Source of the DNA: Prevotella sp.
GTDB taxonomy: Bacteria > Bacteroidota > Bacteroidia > Bacteroidales > Bacteroidaceae
NCBI GenBank assembly: GCA_017471465.1
Contig: JAFUTI010000018.1
Coordinates: forward strand, 1-64,000
Reading direction: 5' to 3'
Length of the DNA: 64,000 nucleotides
The notes under the pieces were generated by a model, which was not told the origin of the DNA, made no database searches, and worked only from the letters and a program-made list of their open reading frames with translations. The position numbers and the translations under genes were made by a program. Of the stretch, positions 44,994 to 54,293 are shown in pieces; position 1 is the stretch's first letter, and the number at the start of each line of letters is the position of its first letter.

Positions 44994-47900
44994 ATGAAGC
45001 GAGTCGTCAACATCGTTATAGCCCTGCTCAGCGTGACAGCCCTGGCGTTGCCGCCGCAGGATGATAAGACCAGGCAGAAGCCTGCGCCTAAGGCGCAGCC
45101 GAAGCTGGAGGTCGACGACGAGACCGTGCCCGACTCGCTGGTGCACTCGCGTTGGAAGGTTCAGAAGACGGCTCCGCTGATGGTGACCGACCTCGACTCG
45201 TCGGCTGTCGACCTGAGGATGCCCGACAACATCAAGCAGCAGGCGGAGTACAACGACTCGCTGGGGCTCTACTTCATCGGTTCGAAGATGGGCGACTCCT
45301 ACCTGAACGCCCCCATCCTGATGACCCCTGAGGAGTATATGAGGTGGAGTGAGCGCCGCAGCCGCGAGGCCTTCTTCCGCAATAAGAACGCCGAGGCCTA
45401 CAAGACACAGGGCAAGGAGAAATTCTCGTTTACCGACATGCACTTCGACCTGGGTCCCGCCGAGAAGATCTTCGGTCCTGGCGGCGTACGGGTGAAGACA
45501 CAGGGAACGGCCGAGCTGAAGATGGGTGCCACGATGAAGAACATCGACAACCCCTCGCTGCCTATCCGTAACCGTAAGACGACGAGCTTCGACTTCGACG
45601 AGAAGATCAATCTCAGCGCCAATGCCAAGATTGGCGACAAGATGAACTTCAACTTCAACTACAACACCGATGCCACCTTTGACTTCGACACCCAGAACCT
45701 GAAGCTGAAGTACGACGGCAAGGAGGACGAGATTATCAAACTCGTGGAGGCCGGCAACGTCACCTTCCCCTCTAACAACTCGCTGGTGAAGGGTGCCAGC
45801 AGTCTCTTCGGCATCCGTGCCGACATGCAGTTCGGCAAGCTGAAACTGCAGACCGTGCTGTCGCAGAAGAAGTCGACGACGAAGAGCGTGTCGACGAAGG
45901 GCGGCACACAGACGACGGCCTTCGAGATTGATGCCGCCGACTACGAGGAGAACCGCCACTTCTTCCTCGCCCGCTACTTCCGTCAGACCTACGACAAGGC
46001 GATGTCGACCCTGCCCAACTTGACCACCGGCGTGAAGATCAACCGCGTGGAGGTGTGGGTGACCAACAAGACGGCCACCACCAGCAACACCCGTAACATC
46101 GTGGCCTTCACCGACCTGGGCGAGAACAGTAAGGTGTCGAACCCGACGTGGAATCTCCTTGACCAGAACGTGCCCGACAACAGCGCCAACGACGAGTACG
46201 CCACCCTGATAGCCAATATCGACTCTACCCAGCGCAGCGTCGACCTCGTCAGTTCGGCCCTGGAGGCCATAGCAGCCACACGCCCCATCAGCGGTGGCGT
46301 CGACTACGAGAAGCTGTCGTCGGCGCGTCTGCTGTCGTCGTCGGAGTACACGGTGAACGAGGCTTTGGGCTGTATCTCGCTGAAGACCGGCCTGCAGACC
46401 GACCAGGTGCTCGCCGTCGCCTTCGAGTACACCTACGGCGGCGTGACCTATCAGGTGGGCGAGTTTGCCAGCGACGTCACCGACACACGGAAGACCCTCT
46501 TCGTGAAGTCGCTGAAGAACACGTCGAACAGTCCGTCGCAGGGCAACTGGGACCTGATGATGAAAAACGTCTACTACCTGGCGTCGAGTGTCGAGAAGGA
46601 GAAGTTCCGCCTCGACATCAAGTACCAGAGCGACACCGCCGGCGTCTACCTGACCTACCTGCCCGAGCAGGCCGTCAAGGGCACCACGCTGCTGAAGCTC
46701 CTCGGCTGCGACCGCCTGGACAACAACCAGAAGGCCCATCCCAACGGACAGTTCGACTTCGTGCAGGGCTACACCGTTCAGAACGGTCGCGTCTTCCTGC
46801 CGTCGGCAGAGCCCTTTGGCGACTACCTGCGTGCCAAACTCAAGGCGGCAGGCTTGGAGAATGTCGCCGACAAGTACGTCTTCGACCAGCTCTACGACTC
46901 GACGAAGACCGTTGCCAAGCAGACGGCCGAGAAGGATAAGTTCCTGCTGATGGGACAGTATAAAGGTACGAGTGCGAACGTCATCTCCCTCGGTGCCTAT
47001 AACGTGCCGCAGGGGTCGGTCGTCGTCACCGCCGGCGGCGTCACCCTGCAGGAGGGCAGCGACTACAGCGTCGACTACTCCGCCGGCGAGGTGACCATCC
47101 TCAACCAGAGCATCATCGACGCCGGCACGAACGTCAACGTGTCGCTGGAGTCGAACACCGACTATGGCATGCAGCGTAAGACGATGTACGGCGTGAACTG
47201 GGAATACGACTTCTCGAAGGACCTGATTCTCGGCGGTACGCTGATGCACCTGTCGGAGCAGGCCCTCACGTCGAAGGTGTCGATGGGCGAGGAGCCGCTG
47301 AACAACACGCTGTGGGGCTTGAACCTGAGTTGGAAGAAAGAGTCGCAGTGGCTCACCAACATACTCAACAAGATACCCTTCCTGCATGTCACACAGCCCT
47401 CGCAGATACAGTTCACCGGCGAGTTCGCACAGCTCATCGCCGGACGGGCCAGCGGCACTCAGGACAACGCCTCCTATCTGGACGATTTCGAGAATACGAA
47501 GAATCTTATCTCCATCATCGACCCGAAGGCATGGGTGCTGTCGAGCGTGCCTACGAAGATGCCCGGCTATGACGACAAGACTACCGTTGCCTCGGGCTAC
47601 GACCGTGCCCTACTAGCGTGGTACACCGTCGACCCGCTCTTCACCCGTCGCTCATCGAGTCTGACGCCCGGCCACATCAAGAGCGACCTGCAGCAGCTGT
47701 CGGACCACCGTGTGCGCGAGGTCTATGTCAAGGAACTGTACCCCAACCGCGACCAGTCGACCTACAACGGCGCCACGTCGACGCTGTCGGTGCTGAACCT
47801 GGCCTACTATCCCCAGGAGCGCGGACCCTATAACCTCACTACGCAGTTCAACGCCGACGGAACACTGACCAGTCCCGCCACGAAGTGGGGCGGCATGATG

Positions 47901-50900
47901 CGCCGTCTGGAGACCACCGACTTCGAGCAGGCTAATATAGAATATGTGGAGTTCTGGCTGATGGACCCCTTCATCTACCAGCGGCGCGACGGCACCGCCT
48001 CGCAGTACTCCGGCGACCTGTATATCAACCTCGGTGAGGTCAGCGAGGACATCCTCCGCGACGGCAAGAAGTTCTACGAGAGCGGCATGCCTGTCGACGG
48101 GTCGCAGGCCTTCAGCTACACCCAGTGGGGTAAGATTCCTGAACAGGCCTCGCAGACCTACGCCTTTGCTACCACCACCGGCAGCCGTGTCCTGCAGGAC
48201 GTGGGCCTGAACGGTCTGAACGACGACGAGGAGCGTGCTTATGGCGCCTACAAGGACTGGCTCGACCAGATAGGCACCGTCGTACAGAACGACTCGCTGC
48301 TCACGGCCTGGCGCAACGACCCCGCCGGCGACGACTACCACTACTACCGCGGCAGCGACTACGATGCGGCGCAGACCAGCATCCTCGACCGCTATAAGCG
48401 TATCAACAACCCGCAGGGCAACTCGCCCGACACCGACAACCGCACGGAGTCGTACGACACGTCGTACAAGACAGGTCCCGACGTGGAGGACATCAACCAG
48501 GACTATACGCTCAACGAGTATGAACGCTACTTCCAGTACAAGGTGCACATCAGCGACGACGTGTTGCAGGCCTATAACAACGGGACTTCGGCCGACAGCT
48601 ACATCACCGACCGCCGCGACTCGTGGGTGAAGCTGCGCAACGGCGACTCCACCACCGTGCGCTGGTATCAGTTCCGCATCCCACTGGCCGAGTGTAAGGA
48701 CAGGGTTGGCAGCATCAACGACTTCACCTCCATTCGTTTCATCCGTATGTACATGACCGGCTTCGAGAAGCCTATCGTGCTGCGCTTCGGCTCGCTCGAC
48801 CTCGTCCGCGGCGAGTGGCGACAGTATAAGCAGAGTCTGCAGACGGCTGCCGGCGCCGAGACGGGAACGATGGAGATGAGTGCCGTCAACATTGAGGAGA
48901 ACACCGACCGCCAGCCCGTGGCCTACACCCTGCCGCCGGGCATCAACCGCGCCACTGACCCATCGCAGCCCCAGCTCGTCGAGAACAACGAGCAGGCCCT
49001 CTGTCTCACCGTCCATAACCTGGCACAGGGTGAGTCGAAGGGCGTCTACAAGAACACCAACCTCGACCTGCGACAGTATAAGCGTCTGCAGATGTTTGTA
49101 CATGCTAACCATCTGCTGCCCAACACCACGCGGCTGGAGGACAACCAGCTGGCCGTCTTCATCCGCTTCGGCAGCGACTACAAGAGCAACTACTACGAGT
49201 ACGAGATACCGCTGAAGCTGACGCCCGAGGGACGGTACTCGTGGCTCTCGGCCAGCGACCGTCTGAAAGTGTGGCCATCGGAAAACATGCTCGATATCGA
49301 CATGAGCGTTTTTACACGTCTGAAGAAAGCACGCAACAAAGCCAAGAGCGAGGGGCAGATATCGTATGCACAGGTCTACTCGCAGTACGACGAGGCCAAG
49401 CCTAACAACAAGGTGAGCGTCGTGGGTAACCCCTCGCTGGGCGAGGTGAAGACTATGATCATCGGTGTGCGCAACCTCGCGCCACAGGAGAAGTCGGGCG
49501 AGGTGTGGGTCAACGAACTGCGCCTGAAGGAGTATAACAACGAAGGCGGATGGGCCGCCTCCGGTGCGCTGAACGTCCAGCTGTCGGACTTCGGCACCGT
49601 CAACCTCACAGGCCGCTATGTCACCGACGGCTTCGGCGGACTGGAGGAGAGCGTCATGCAGCGCTCTACCGACACACAGAAGTCGTACTCCATCACCACG
49701 AACCTCGAACTCGGTAAGTTCTTCCCCGACAAGGCCAAGGTAACCATCCCCGTCTACTACTCCGTCAGCAAGGACGAGGTGAGGCCTAAGTACAACCCGC
49801 TGGACACCGATATGGAGCTGGACGACGCCCTCGATGCCGTCAGTGCCCGTGAGCGCGACAGCATCGAGTCGATAGCCGTGACGAAGCACCTGACGCGTAA
49901 CTTCTCGCTCTCCAATGCCCGCGTTGGCATCAAGACGAAGCGCCACCCCATGCCCTACGACCCTGCCAACTTCAGCATCAGCTACAGCCACCAGCACCGT
50001 AACACCACCGGCGAGACCACCGTCTACGAGAACGACGACCAGTGGCGCGGGGCGCTGAACTACACCTACTCGCCCGTCTACAAGACGTGGGAGCCGTTTA
50101 AGAAGGTCAAGGGCAAGTCGAAATGGCTGAACTTCCCCAAGGCTCTGGGACTGAACTACCTGCCGCAGACCATCGCCTTCAACACCGAGATGACACGTAC
50201 CTACTACGAGCTGCAGGAACGCGACCTGGAGAACACCGAGAACCCGAACCTGCCTGTCAACTTCAACAGTCAGATGCTATGGAACCGTGAGTTCCAGTTG
50301 CGCTGGGACCTGACGAAGAACCTGCATGCTAACTTCCAGTCGGCCACACGTGCACAGATAGAAGAGCCCTACCGTGAGAACACACCTATCAACAAGGACC
50401 TCTATCCCGACTTCTATTCCGTATGGAAGGACTCCGTGAAGCACAGTATCATGCATCTCGGCACGCCGCTCGACTACCAGCAGACGTTCACCGCCAGCTA
50501 CCAGCTGCCGCTGAACAAGCTGCCCATCCTCGACTGGGTGAACAGCGACGCCTCCTATAATGCCACCTACTCATGGGTGCGCGGCGCAGAACTGGAGAAC
50601 GGCACCACCCTCGGCAACACCATCACCAACAACCGCAACCTGAATATTAACGGTGCGCTGAACCTTGAGATGCTCTACAGCCACAGCCCCTATCTGAAGA
50701 AGGTCAACGACCGCTTCAAGAAGGCGCCAACGAAGACGGCCAAGAAGGCCAAGCCCATAAGCAAGGAGGTTGCCAAGGACAAGAAAGACAGTAAGGACAG
50801 CGCCAAGGACAAGAAGGACGCCAAGGACAGCGCCAAAGAGGAGAAGGCCCTGCCCAAGAACAAGAACGCCTTCCAGAAGGAGATCACGCTGACGGCCGAC

Positions 50901-52604
50901 ACGTCGCTGACGGTCAGTCACGGCAAGAAGTCGAAGCGTCTGCTGGTGTCGGCACGCGGCACCGACGGTCGACAGGTCGTGCTGAAGTGGAAGGTGAAGG
51001 ACGACAATAATATCGTGGTGAAGCTGCCCAAGGCGGTAGCCGCCAAACTGCGTGCCACCGACTCCACACAGAAGGACTCCTCACTGCAGCTGAAACTCAG
51101 CGTGCTGCCCAAGCAGCCCCTCGACAAGCAGTGGTGGTGGGAGCCGGCACAGTATGCCAGCCGTCTGCTGATGATGGTGCGCACGGTGAACATCAGCTAC
51201 CGTAACCAGCGGACGATGACGTTGCCGGGATTCCTGCCCAACGCCGGCGATGCCTTCGGGCAGAATACCGGCAGCGTGATGGCACCGGGTCTCGACTTTG
51301 CCTTCGGACTGGCTGGCGACAGCTATGTCGACAAGGCCCGCGACAACGGCTGGCTGCTGATGAACGACTCGGTGGCAACGCCCTTCACGTCGTCGACCAA
51401 CGAGGACCTGCAGGTAAAGGCCACCCTCGAACCCTTCCGCGACCTGAAGATCGACCTTAGTGCCTCGCGGACGATGACACGCGCACAGAGCGTGCAGTAT
51501 ATGTATGAGGGCTCGCCGACGACGCGCAGTGGCTCGTTCAACATGACAACCATCTCCATCAGTTCTGCCTTCGAGAAGACGGGCGATGCCAACTCAGGCT
51601 ACACCTCGGCGACGTTCGACAAGTTCCGTGAGCTGATACCTGAGTATCAAGGCCGCGTGCAGTCGCTCTACGCCGGAGCACCCAGGTCGGTGTCGGCCGT
51701 CAACCAGTATTCCTCCGACGTCCTCGTACCCGCCTTCCTCGCCGCCTATACCAGCGGCGGCGGTTCGCTCGACATCTTCCCCGCACTGTCGCGGATGCTG
51801 CCCAACTGGACGGTACGCTACAGCGGTCTGTCGAAGTTGCCCTGGCTGGCCGACCACTTCAAGAGCGTGAACATCAACCACGGCTACAAGTCGGTCTTTG
51901 CCATCGGCTCCTATTCCAGCTACTCGTCGTGGCTTGAGTATATGGGCGACCTGGGATTCATTAAGAACACCGACGGTTCGCTGTCGCCCTCGTCAATGTA
52001 CAACATCTCCACCGTCAGCATCAACGAGGCCTTCTCGCCCCTGCTCGGCATGGACGTGACGCTGCAGAACAACATGACGGTGAAACTGGAGTATCGCACC
52101 ACCCGCGTGCTGAACCTCTCGATGACCAGCGTGCAGCTCAACGAACAGCGCTCTAATGACTGGGTCATCGGTCTGGGCTATAAGATCAGCGACTTCAAGT
52201 TCAACCTCTTCGGACTTGGCAACAGCCGGAAGATCAAGAAGGCGCAGAACCGCAAGGGCGGGAAGAATTCCAGTCAGACTAGTAATTCTGGTCAGTCTAG
52301 CCAGTCAAGTAGTACTAGTAAGACTGGCGGAAAGGGCGTCAACCACGACCTGAACATGCGTGCCGACTTCTCGCTGCGCTCACAGGCCGCCATCACCCGC
52401 GATATCGCCAGTGGTGTGTCGTCGGCCAGTAGCGGCAACTCTGCGCTGAAGTTCTCGTTCGCCGCCGACTACACGCTGAGCCGCCTGATGACCCTCACCT
52501 TCTACTACGACCGCCAGACAAATACCCCATTGCTGTCGTCGAGCAGTTACCCGACGACAACGCGTGATTTCGGTCTGTCGCTGAAGTTCTCGCTGACGAG
52601 ATAG
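44994..52604 (+). CDS. sprA: SprA/Sov, type IX secretion outer-membrane translocon
   Basis: The giant barrel through which type IX substrates cross the outer membrane. The start at 44994 (MKRVVNIVIALLSVTALAL) gives a signal peptide. The 2536-residue length and the many alternating beta-strands fit SprA, as do FDFDEKINLSANAKIGDKMNFNFNYNTDATFDFDTQNLKLKY (about residues 200-245), the plug-like region with LGVNLE-type turns, and a closing strand ending LKFSLTR. Two low-complexity inserts stand out: a Lys/Asp run around residue 1915-1945 (KDKKDSKDSAKDKKD) and a Ser/Thr/Gln/Asn run near residue 2425 encoded by a CTAGT/AGTC word repeat. They probably lie in periplasmic or surface loops. Confidence 0.95.
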   Translation: MKRVVNIVIALLSVTALALPPQDDKTRQKPAPKAQPKLEVDDETVPDSLVHSRWKVQKTAPLMVTDLDSSAVDLRMPDNIKQQAEYNDSLGLYFIGSKMGDSYLNAPILMTPEEYMRWSERRSREAFFRNKNAEAYKTQGKEKFSFTDMHFDLGPAEKIFGPGGVRVKTQGTAELKMGATMKNIDNPSLPIRNRKTTSFDFDEKINLSANAKIGDKMNFNFNYNTDATFDFDTQNLKLKYDGKEDEIIKLVEAGNVTFPSNNSLVKGASSLFGIRADMQFGKLKLQTVLSQKKSTTKSVSTKGGTQTTAFEIDAADYEENRHFFLARYFRQTYDKAMSTLPNLTTGVKINRVEVWVTNKTATTSNTRNIVAFTDLGENSKVSNPTWNLLDQNVPDNSANDEYATLIANIDSTQRSVDLVSSALEAIAATRPISGGVDYEKLSSARLLSSSEYTVNEALGCISLKTGLQTDQVLAVAFEYTYGGVTYQVGEFASDVTDTRKTLFVKSLKNTSNSPSQGNWDLMMKNVYYLASSVEKEKFRLDIKYQSDTAGVYLTYLPEQAVKGTTLLKLLGCDRLDNNQKAHPNGQFDFVQGYTVQNGRVFLPSAEPFGDYLRAKLKAAGLENVADKYVFDQLYDSTKTVAKQTAEKDKFLLMGQYKGTSANVISLGAYNVPQGSVVVTAGGVTLQEGSDYSVDYSAGEVTILNQSIIDAGTNVNVSLESNTDYGMQRKTMYGVNWEYDFSKDLILGGTLMHLSEQALTSKVSMGEEPLNNTLWGLNLSWKKESQWLTNILNKIPFLHVTQPSQIQFTGEFAQLIAGRASGTQDNASYLDDFENTKNLISIIDPKAWVLSSVPTKMPGYDDKTTVASGYDRALLAWYTVDPLFTRRSSSLTPGHIKSDLQQLSDHRVREVYVKELYPNRDQSTYNGATSTLSVLNLAYYPQERGPYNLTTQFNADGTLTSPATKWGGMMRRLETTDFEQANIEYVEFWLMDPFIYQRRDGTASQYSGDLYINLGEVSEDILRDGKKFYESGMPVDGSQAFSYTQWGKIPEQASQTYAFATTTGSRVLQDVGLNGLNDDEERAYGAYKDWLDQIGTVVQNDSLLTAWRNDPAGDDYHYYRGSDYDAAQTSILDRYKRINNPQGNSPDTDNRTESYDTSYKTGPDVEDINQDYTLNEYERYFQYKVHISDDVLQAYNNGTSADSYITDRRDSWVKLRNGDSTTVRWYQFRIPLAECKDRVGSINDFTSIRFIRMYMTGFEKPIVLRFGSLDLVRGEWRQYKQSLQTAAGAETGTMEMSAVNIEENTDRQPVAYTLPPGINRATDPSQPQLVENNEQALCLTVHNLAQGESKGVYKNTNLDLRQYKRLQMFVHANHLLPNTTRLEDNQLAVFIRFGSDYKSNYYEYEIPLKLTPEGRYSWLSASDRLKVWPSENMLDIDMSVFTRLKKARNKAKSEGQISYAQVYSQYDEAKPNNKVSVVGNPSLGEVKTMIIGVRNLAPQEKSGEVWVNELRLKEYNNEGGWAASGALNVQLSDFGTVNLTGRYVTDGFGGLEESVMQRSTDTQKSYSITTNLELGKFFPDKAKVTIPVYYSVSKDEVRPKYNPLDTDMELDDALDAVSARERDSIESIAVTKHLTRNFSLSNARVGIKTKRHPMPYDPANFSISYSHQHRNTTGETTVYENDDQWRGALNYTYSPVYKTWEPFKKVKGKSKWLNFPKALGLNYLPQTIAFNTEMTRTYYELQERDLENTENPNLPVNFNSQMLWNREFQLRWDLTKNLHANFQSATRAQIEEPYRENTPINKDLYPDFYSVWKDSVKHSIMHLGTPLDYQQTFTASYQLPLNKLPILDWVNSDASYNATYSWVRGAELENGTTLGNTITNNRNLNINGALNLEMLYSHSPYLKKVNDRFKKAPTKTAKKAKPISKEVAKDKKDSKDSAKDKKDAKDSAKEEKALPKNKNAFQKEITLTADTSLTVSHGKKSKRLLVSARGTDGRQVVLKWKVKDDNNIVVKLPKAVAAKLRATDSTQKDSSLQLKLSVLPKQPLDKQWWWEPAQYASRLLMMVRTVNISYRNQRTMTLPGFLPNAGDAFGQNTGSVMAPGLDFAFGLAGDSYVDKARDNGWLLMNDSVATPFTSSTNEDLQVKATLEPFRDLKIDLSASRTMTRAQSVQYMYEGSPTTRSGSFNMTTISISSAFEKTGDANSGYTSATFDKFRELIPEYQGRVQSLYAGAPRSVSAVNQYSSDVLVPAFLAAYTSGGGSLDIFPALSRMLPNWTVRYSGLSKLPWLADHFKSVNINHGYKSVFAIGSYSSYSSWLEYMGDLGFIKNTDGSLSPSSMYNISTVSINEAFSPLLGMDVTLQNNMTVKLEYRTTRVLNLSMTSVQLNEQRSNDWVIGLGYKISDFKFNLFGLGNSRKIKKAQNRKGGKNSSQTSNSGQSSQSSSTSKTGGKGVNHDLNMRADFSLRSQAAITRDIASGVSSASSGNSALKFSFAADYTLSRLMTLTFYYDRQTNTPLLSSSSYPTTTRDFGLSLKFSLTR
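52270..52326 (+). repeat. In-frame ACTAGT/AGTC word repeat in sprA
   Basis: Words such as AGTCAGACTAGTAATTC and CAGTCTAGCCAGTCAAGTAG repeat in degenerate form and encode SSQTSNSGQSSQSSSTSKTG near the C-terminal end of the barrel. Confidence 0.6.
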
Positions 52605-52606
52605 GG

Positions 52607-52631
52607 TTGTTCGAGGTGCGAGGTACGAGGT
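52607..52631. repeat. ACGAGGTGCG word repeat after sprA
   Basis: TTCGAGGTGCGAGGTACGAGG, the same words as before sprA (44946-44988), so the sprA gene is bracketed by this repeat. It overlaps the end of nadB by one or two bases. Confidence 0.65.
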
Positions 52632-54211
52632 TACTTATCGTAGGCGTGAAGGGGGTAGTCGGTGGTGAAGTGCAGTCCGCGGCACTCCTTACGCTCCAGA
52701 GCCCAGCGGGTGATGAGATATCCCACATTGATCATGTTACGCAGTTCGCAGATGTCGCGGCTCGCTTTTACACGCTTGAAGAGCCGCTCTGTCTCCTCGT
52801 AGAGCATGTCCAGACGGTCCCAGGCACGGTGCAGGCGCAGGTCGCTGCGGACGATGCCGACGTAGTTCGACATGATGAGGTTCACCTCCTTCACACTCTG
52901 TGTGATGAGCACCTTCTCCTCGTTGGTCATCGTGCCCTCGTCGTTCCATTCAGGCACCTGTTCGTTGAAGTCGTAGAGGTCGACATGCTGTAACGAGTCC
53001 TGAGCTGCCGTCTCAGCATAGACGACGGCTTCTATCAGAGAGTTTGATGCCAGACGGTTGCCGCCGTGCAGCCCGGTGCACGAACATTCGCCGAGGGCGT
53101 AGAGACTTTCTATCGACGTCTGTCCGTTGAGGTCGACCTTGATGCCGCCGCACATATAGTGGGCGGCAGGACGAACGGGGATGTAGTCGGTGGTGATGTC
53201 GATGCCTATCGACAGGCACTTCTGGTAGATGTTGGGGAAGTGCTTGCGGGTCTCGGCCGGATCCTTATGGGTAACGTCGAGGCAGACGTGATCCAGACCG
53301 TGAATCTTCATCTCCTTATCGATGGCACGGGCAACGATGTCACGCGGTGCCAGCGACAGCCGTTCGTCGTATTTCTCCATGAACGTCTCGCCGTTAGGCA
53401 GTTTCAGGATGCCGCCGTAGCCGCGCATAGCCTCGGTGATGAGGTAGGCGGGGTGGGTCTCCTTCGGGTTGTGCAGCACCGTGGGGTGGAACTGCACGAA
53501 CTCCATATCGGCCACCGTTCCCTTGGCGCGGTAGGCCATGGCGATGCCGTCGCCGGTGGCGATGATGGGGTTGGATGTCGTCAGATAGACGGCGCCGCAG
53601 CCGCCCGTACACATCACCGTGATCTTCGACAGGTAGGTGTCGACCCTTTCCTGGGGTGACAGGACGTAGGCACCGTAGCAGTGGATATGCGGCGAACGGC
53701 GTGTCACGCGAACGCCCAGGTGGTGCTGCGTGATAATCTCCACGGCAAAATGGTTCTCCTTGACGATGATGTTGGGGTTGTTGCGTACGGCCTCCATCAG
53801 CCCGCGCTGAATCTCGGCACCGGTGTCGTCGGCGTGGTGGAGGATGCGGAACTCTGAGTGACCGCCCTCGCGGTGCAGGTCGAACGAGCCGTCGTCCTTG
53901 CGGTCGAAGTTGACGCCCCACGCCACAAGTTCCTTAATCTGTTCGGGTGCCATGCGTACCACCTGCTCTACGGCCTGCGGGTCGCTGATGTAGTCGCCAG
54001 CCACCATCGTGTCGTCGATGTGCTTCTGGAAGTTGTCCAGCTCCAGGTTAGTCACGCTGGCCACGCCGCCCTGAGCGAACGAGGTGTTAGCCTCGTCGAG
54101 TGATGTCTTGCAGATCATGCAAACCTTGCGGCCTGTGCGAGCCACCTTCAGGGCGTAGCTCATTCCGGCGACGCCGGCACCGATGATAAGGAAATCGTAC
54201 TTGTAAACCAT
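52631..54211 (-). CDS. nadB: L-aspartate oxidase
   Basis: Oxidises aspartate to iminoaspartate for NAD synthesis. The start at 54211 (MVYKYDFLIIGAGVAGMSYAL) places the FAD dinucleotide fold first. The 526-residue product has the active-site loops TSFAQGGVA, HREGGHSEFRILHHAD and the family arginine region RPAAHYMCGGI. The C-terminal helical domain is full length. Its promoter box at 54232-54239 is divergent from that of dacB. Confidence 0.95.
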   Translation of the reverse strand: MVYKYDFLIIGAGVAGMSYALKVARTGRKVCMICKTSLDEANTSFAQGGVASVTNLELDNFQKHIDDTMVAGDYISDPQAVEQVVRMAPEQIKELVAWGVNFDRKDDGSFDLHREGGHSEFRILHHADDTGAEIQRGLMEAVRNNPNIIVKENHFAVEIITQHHLGVRVTRRSPHIHCYGAYVLSPQERVDTYLSKITVMCTGGCGAVYLTTSNPIIATGDGIAMAYRAKGTVADMEFVQFHPTVLHNPKETHPAYLITEAMRGYGGILKLPNGETFMEKYDERLSLAPRDIVARAIDKEMKIHGLDHVCLDVTHKDPAETRKHFPNIYQKCLSIGIDITTDYIPVRPAAHYMCGGIKVDLNGQTSIESLYALGECSCTGLHGGNRLASNSLIEAVVYAETAAQDSLQHVDLYDFNEQVPEWNDEGTMTNEEKVLITQSVKEVNLIMSNYVGIVRSDLRLHRAWDRLDMLYEETERLFKRVKASRDICELRNMINVGYLITRWALERKECRGLHFTTDYPLHAYDK

Positions 54212-54231
54212 AAATTTCGTATTTGACGGTG

Positions 54232-54239
54232 CAAAGATA
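54232..54239 (-). promoter_or_regulatory. nadB promoter -7 box
   Basis: TATCTTTG on the minus strand, 20 nt before the nadB ATG. The upstream sequence is the AATTCATA repeat (54244-54270), shared with the dacB promoter region. Confidence 0.55.
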
Positions 54240-54243
54240 CGAA

Positions 54244-54270
54244 ATAATTCATAATTCATAATTCATAATT
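54244..54270. repeat. AATTCATA tandem repeat between the divergent nadB and dacB promoters
   Basis: The 8-bp unit AATTCATA is repeated three times (AATTCATAATTCATAATTC and on), occupying the space where both -33 elements would be expected. Related single words occur at 27967-27985 and 31425-31450. Confidence 0.75.
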
Positions 54271-54276
54271 ATTTTC

Positions 54277-54284
54277 TATCTTTG
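54277..54284 (+). promoter_or_regulatory. dacB promoter -7 box, directly before the start codon
   Basis: TATCTTTG ends 9 nt before the dacB ATG at 54294. The message should carry a leader of only a few bases. Confidence 0.55.
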
Positions 54285-54293
54285 CAGACGCAA

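Noticed and set aside
44517..47387. A 956-codon open frame antisense to ruvA and sprA, and another of 781 codons at 47652-49997.
   Set aside because: Both are shadows of real genes with strong third-position G+C. Their amino-acid content (many V, L, G, R, H, Q with no domain) is typical of antisense frames, and sprA and ruvA are certain on the other strand.
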